This document shows, one piece after another, positions 7,219-8,945 of a stretch of 8,945 nucleotides of DNA. Origin of the DNA: Nitrospirae bacterium RBG_13_39_12. Its GTDB lineage: Bacteria > Nitrospirota > Thermodesulfovibrionia > Thermodesulfovibrionales > SM23-35. The notes beneath the pieces were generated by a model that saw nothing but the letters and a program-made list of their open reading frames with translations, was not told where the DNA came from and made no database searches. A program made the translations under genes and the position numbers. Location: contig MHEF01000019.1 of the NCBI GenBank assembly GCA_001805125.1, positions 1 to 8,945 of the forward strand, read 5' to 3'. The stretch's first letter is position 1. Each line of letters opens with the position of its first letter.

Positions 7219-7246
7219 TTGTATTTGTTATAAAAAAATCTATACT
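7219..7246 (+). promoter_or_regulatory. Candidate promoter of the DUF2628-like gene
   Basis: TTGTAT (7219-7224, three of six -35 consensus bases), a 16-nt spacer, then TATACT (7241-7246, five of six -10 bases). The start would be near 7253, giving a leader of about 160 nt with a foldable repeat. The -10 overlaps the palindrome at 7241-7253. Confidence 0.35.
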
Positions 7247-7315
7247 TTGTATACACATTAGATTCTTTTTTTTAAAATAGCCTTTACGTGTTATGGATTG
7301 CTTTCATGTAGAGGC

Positions 7316-7378
7316 ATAGCCCAGAACAAAAGGGAATAGACCTGGTTCGGTTTTAGGGTGGTTGTCCCTGCGGGTTAT
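7316..7378 (+). repeat. Direct repeat flanking the DUF2628-like gene, upstream copy A
   Basis: The core 7332-7373 matches 7820-7860 at roughly 36 of 43 aligned positions, for example CTGGTTCGGTTTTAGGGTGG against CTGGTTTGGTTTTAGGTGG. It can fold as nested stems: ATAGCCC (7316-7322) with GGGTTAT (7372-7378), AGGGA (7331-7335) with TCCCT (7365-7369), and GACC (7339-7342) with GGTT (7360-7363), closing on the conserved G/T-rich loop. It ends about 35 nt before the gene start. It could be a structured leader RNA or a recombination or cassette boundary. Confidence 0.6.
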
Positions 7379-7400
7379 TTTTTTCTTTGGGCATTCAAAA

Positions 7401-7410
7401 AAGGAAGGAA
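7401..7410 (+). promoter_or_regulatory. Shine-Dalgarno site of the DUF2628-like gene
   Basis: AAGGAAGGAA precedes the ATG at 7413, with AAGGA seven nt away. It supports that ATG over an in-frame TTG at 7362, which lies inside repeat copy A. Confidence 0.6.
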
Positions 7411-7412
7411 CA

Positions 7413-7802
7413 ATGAGAACATTTGACGTGTTCAAGCATCCGACGCAAGGGGTTCAGGCCGTAAAGCAAGGCTTTGGATGGCCTGCCTTCTTCTTCGCAG
7501 GAATTTGGGCGTTTGTGAAAAGGATGTGGGGTATCGGGTTTGCGTTTTTCGGGATTCTGTTCGCTCTAATCCTCATCGAAACCGCCTTCGAACAAGAGGG
7601 AAGTGAGGGTGGTGTTTTGATAATGCTTCTCGTCCAGGTCGCCTTGTTTATAACTGTAGGCGTCAAAGGTAATGACTGGAGAAGAGGAAATATAGTAAAG
7701 CGTGGATTCAAGCATATAAGTACAGTTCAGGCAGAGACACCAGACGTAGCTATTGGCTATGTTGCTGAACAGCTCAGAGAGGAAGTAGACAGTACCCAAT
7801 AA
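7413..7802 (+). CDS. Small membrane protein, DUF2628-like
   Basis: A 129-aa protein beginning MRTFDVFKHP. It has a short polar start, then a GFGWPAFFFAGIWAFVKRMW segment (20-39) typical of DUF2628, in which an aromatic hydrophobic helix ends in K/R-x-x-W. Two further hydrophobic stretches (about 40-57 and 68-84) suggest two or three membrane helices. A basic NDWRRGNIVKRGF stretch (87-99) and a soluble tail with QAETPDVAIGYVAEQ (106-120) follow. Function of the family is not established. The gene is visibly more G+C-rich than its surroundings and sits exactly between two copies of a direct repeat, the second starting right after its stop codon. Both facts suggest it may have arrived or been duplicated as a unit. 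The start is chosen by its SD. Confidence 0.75.
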   Translation: MRTFDVFKHPTQGVQAVKQGFGWPAFFFAGIWAFVKRMWGIGFAFFGILFALILIETAFEQEGSEGGVLIMLLVQVALFITVGVKGNDWRRGNIVKRGFKHISTVQAETPDVAIGYVAEQLREEVDSTQ

Positions 7803-7862
7803 AGCCCTCCAGCCGATCTGGGATAAGACTGGTTTGGTTTTAGGTGGTTTGTTCCTGCGGCT
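7803..7862 (+). repeat. Direct repeat flanking the DUF2628-like gene, downstream copy B
   Basis: It begins immediately after the TAA of the gene, with AGCCC as in copy A. The core 7820-7860 aligns with 7332-7373. Stems analogous to copy A can form with different bases: AGCCG (7811-7815) with CGGCT (7858-7862), GGGA (7820-7823) with TTCC (7852-7855, one G-T pair), and AGAC (7826-7829) with GTTT (7847-7850, one G-T pair). The loop sequence is the best conserved part. No second gene copy follows it. Confidence 0.6.
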
Positions 7863-8099
7863 AAATTCCCTCGATATTTATTATCAGGTAAAAGTCACAC
7901 ATCTCAAGAATCTTCAGGTATTTTTCTTTTATGAAGAAGGCGCTCTAATTATAGTGTCTGAGAAATGAAGTCCTCCGCCTGTCCTTGCCTTGTTATATTG
8001 TGATAAAGTATATATCAATAGAAAATTCATTGTTTAGCACACGGAATAACTTTATACGCTGTTATATACTGAAAGACAAGGTTTAATAGTACTGGCAAT
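7863..8099. other. Intergenic stretch before the ABC ATPase gene
   Basis: No gene is supported. A minus-strand frame of 33 codons (8030 to 7929) contains KARTGGGLHFSDTIIRAPSS, which looks less random than the surroundings, but it has no SD and matches no family I recognise. It may be a fragment of a repeat or of a decayed gene. A candidate promoter for the ABC gene lies at 7999-8009. Confidence 0.4.
7999..8009 (+). promoter_or_regulatory. Candidate extended -10 promoter of the ABC ATPase gene
   Basis: TGTGATAAAGT gives TG-A-TAAAGT, an extended -10 element of the same form as those before lepA and the HEAT gene. TTGCCT (7985-7990) lies upstream, but with only a 13-nt spacer. The implied leader is about 85 nt. 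Confidence 0.28.
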
Positions 8100-8945
8100 A
8101 TGTCAATAATCAAAGTTGAAAACCTGATAAAAAAATTCAACGGCATTGACGCTGTTAACGATATCTCTTTTGAGGTGGATGAAGGTACAATCTTCGGCTT
8201 TCTCGGACCAAACGGAGCGGGAAAGACTACTACAATAAACATCCTCTGCACACTTCTTTCGCCAACATCAGGGAGTGCTTTTATTGCAGGTCATGACTGC
8301 ATGAAAGAGCCTTCCGAGGTCAGAAAAGCAATCGGGATAGTCTTTCAGGATACAACTCTCGACAAAGACCTTACTGCCTATGAGAACCTTATCTTTCATG
8401 CCTATCTCTACAATGTTCCAAAATCCAGAATGCGGGACCGTGTAGATGATGCCCTGAAGTTTGTAGATTTATATGAAAGAAAGGACGACCTTGTTAAAAA
8501 ATTTTCCGGTGGCATGAAACGCAGGCTTGAAGTAGCAAGAGGTTTGATACACAGGCCAAGGGTACTTTTTCTTGATGAACCAACACTCGGGCTTGATCCT
8601 CAGAGCAGGACAAACCTGTGGGAATTTATAGCAGAACTCCCTGAGAAACACAATGTAACCATATTTATGACTACTCATTACATGGAAGAGGCTGAGGTCT
8701 GCGGGAGGATTGCAATTATTGACAAAGGAAAGATAATTGCCATGGGTAGTCCTGACGAATTGAAAAATATAATCGGCGGTGACATCGTTTACATAAAAAC
8801 CACCGATAATTCAGCTGCTAAAAAAGAGATCGAAAGATTATTCAAACTTGATGTATCAGAAAAAGAAGAAGAACTTTATATTACATGTACCATGGGTGAT
8901 ACCTGCATACCGGAAATGATAAGAATGATCGGTGAAAAAGTCATT
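8100..8945 (+). CDS. ABC transporter ATP-binding subunit, DrrA-type (3' end outside window)
   Basis: The frame is open to the window edge, giving 282 residues. It has Walker A GPNGAGKT (36-43), Q-loop Q83 (VFQDTTLD), signature FSGGM (135-139) in the form usual for the DrrA/CcmA/NodI group rather than LSGGQ, Walker B VLFLDEP (155-161), D-loop GLDP (164-167) and H-loop H193. The C-terminal region after about 220 is the extension seen in DrrA-like ATPases, which usually run to 300-330 aa, so only a short piece is missing. It should power an inner-membrane exporter of the ABC-2 type for drugs, lipids or polysaccharides. The ABC-2 permease is expected just downstream, outside the window. An in-frame stop at 8070-8072 limits upstream extension. 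No clear SD is seen. The substrate cannot be predicted. Confidence 0.95.
   Translation, partial: MSIIKVENLIKKFNGIDAVNDISFEVDEGTIFGFLGPNGAGKTTTINILCTLLSPTSGSAFIAGHDCMKEPSEVRKAIGIVFQDTTLDKDLTAYENLIFHAYLYNVPKSRMRDRVDDALKFVDLYERKDDLVKKFSGGMKRRLEVARGLIHRPRVLFLDEPTLGLDPQSRTNLWEFIAELPEKHNVTIFMTTHYMEEAEVCGRIAIIDKGKIIAMGSPDELKNIIGGDIVYIKTTDNSAAKKEIERLFKLDVSEKEEELYITCTMGDTCIPEMIRMIGEKVI

Larger units (their letters stand above)
7100..7412. other. Intergenic stretch and leader of the DUF2628-like gene
   Basis: No gene is supported. The first 120 nt are A+T-rich without a clear terminator hairpin for the FKBP gene. A candidate promoter lies at 7219-7246. The perfect inverted repeat TATAC-TTT-GTATA (7241-7253) overlaps its -10 region and could be an operator. 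The rest is a probable 5' leader of about 160 nt containing the upstream copy of a direct repeat that recurs after the gene. Confidence 0.5.

Noticed and set aside
7316..7862. Integron gene cassette with attC sites
   Set aside because: The flanking repeats fold and sit at the gene boundaries, but GTTRRRY/RYYYAAC boxes are not found and no integron integrase is present. Kept only as one possible reading.
8027..8251. 74-codon minus-strand frame opposite the ABC gene start
   Set aside because: It is antisense to the Walker A region of an unmistakable ABC ATPase.

Overview
The window looks like chromosomal DNA of an A+T-rich, probably Gram-negative, environmental bacterium. An Sec-exported FKBP isomerase and a DrrA-type ABC ATPase fit that. 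The intergenic GTCATTCC...GGAATGAC palindromic repeats and the remnant of an iron-sulfur-flavoprotein-like gene recall anaerobic Nitrospirota or Desulfobacterota genomes. The phylum is only an impression; no rRNA or other decisive marker is present.

Left part, minus strand (78-2524): three genes. From right to left these are a 120-aa STAS/SEC14-like (SpoIIAA-like) protein, a membrane-anchored or exported HEAT-repeat protein, and a 356-aa protein with a SIR2-like NAD-binding fold resembling the SIR2 effectors of anti-phage systems. The SIR2-like gene is the most accessory-looking gene here, but no defence partner is visible; its downstream flank lies outside the window.

Centre, plus strand (2725-5831): lepA (elongation factor 4) followed by hemW (radical-SAM heme chaperone), a neighbourhood found in many bacteria. 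The 191-bp gap between them is largely filled by a palindromic repeat element. A second copy of that element lies past hemW, next to a 53-codon leftover of a flavodoxin/NADPH-dependent FMN reductase-family gene on the opposite strand.

Right part, plus strand (6398-8945): an exported FKBP-type peptidyl-prolyl isomerase with a good sigma-70 promoter; a small DUF2628-like membrane protein flanked on both sides by a roughly 60-nt imperfect direct repeat with apparently conserved folding; and the first 282 codons of a DrrA-type ABC transporter ATPase that runs off the end.

No tRNA, rRNA, CRISPR array, transposase or integrase was seen. I did not find a convincing new multi-gene system. The items most worth follow-up are the repeat-flanked DUF2628 unit, the SIR2-like protein, and the decayed flavoprotein gene beside the mobile repeat.
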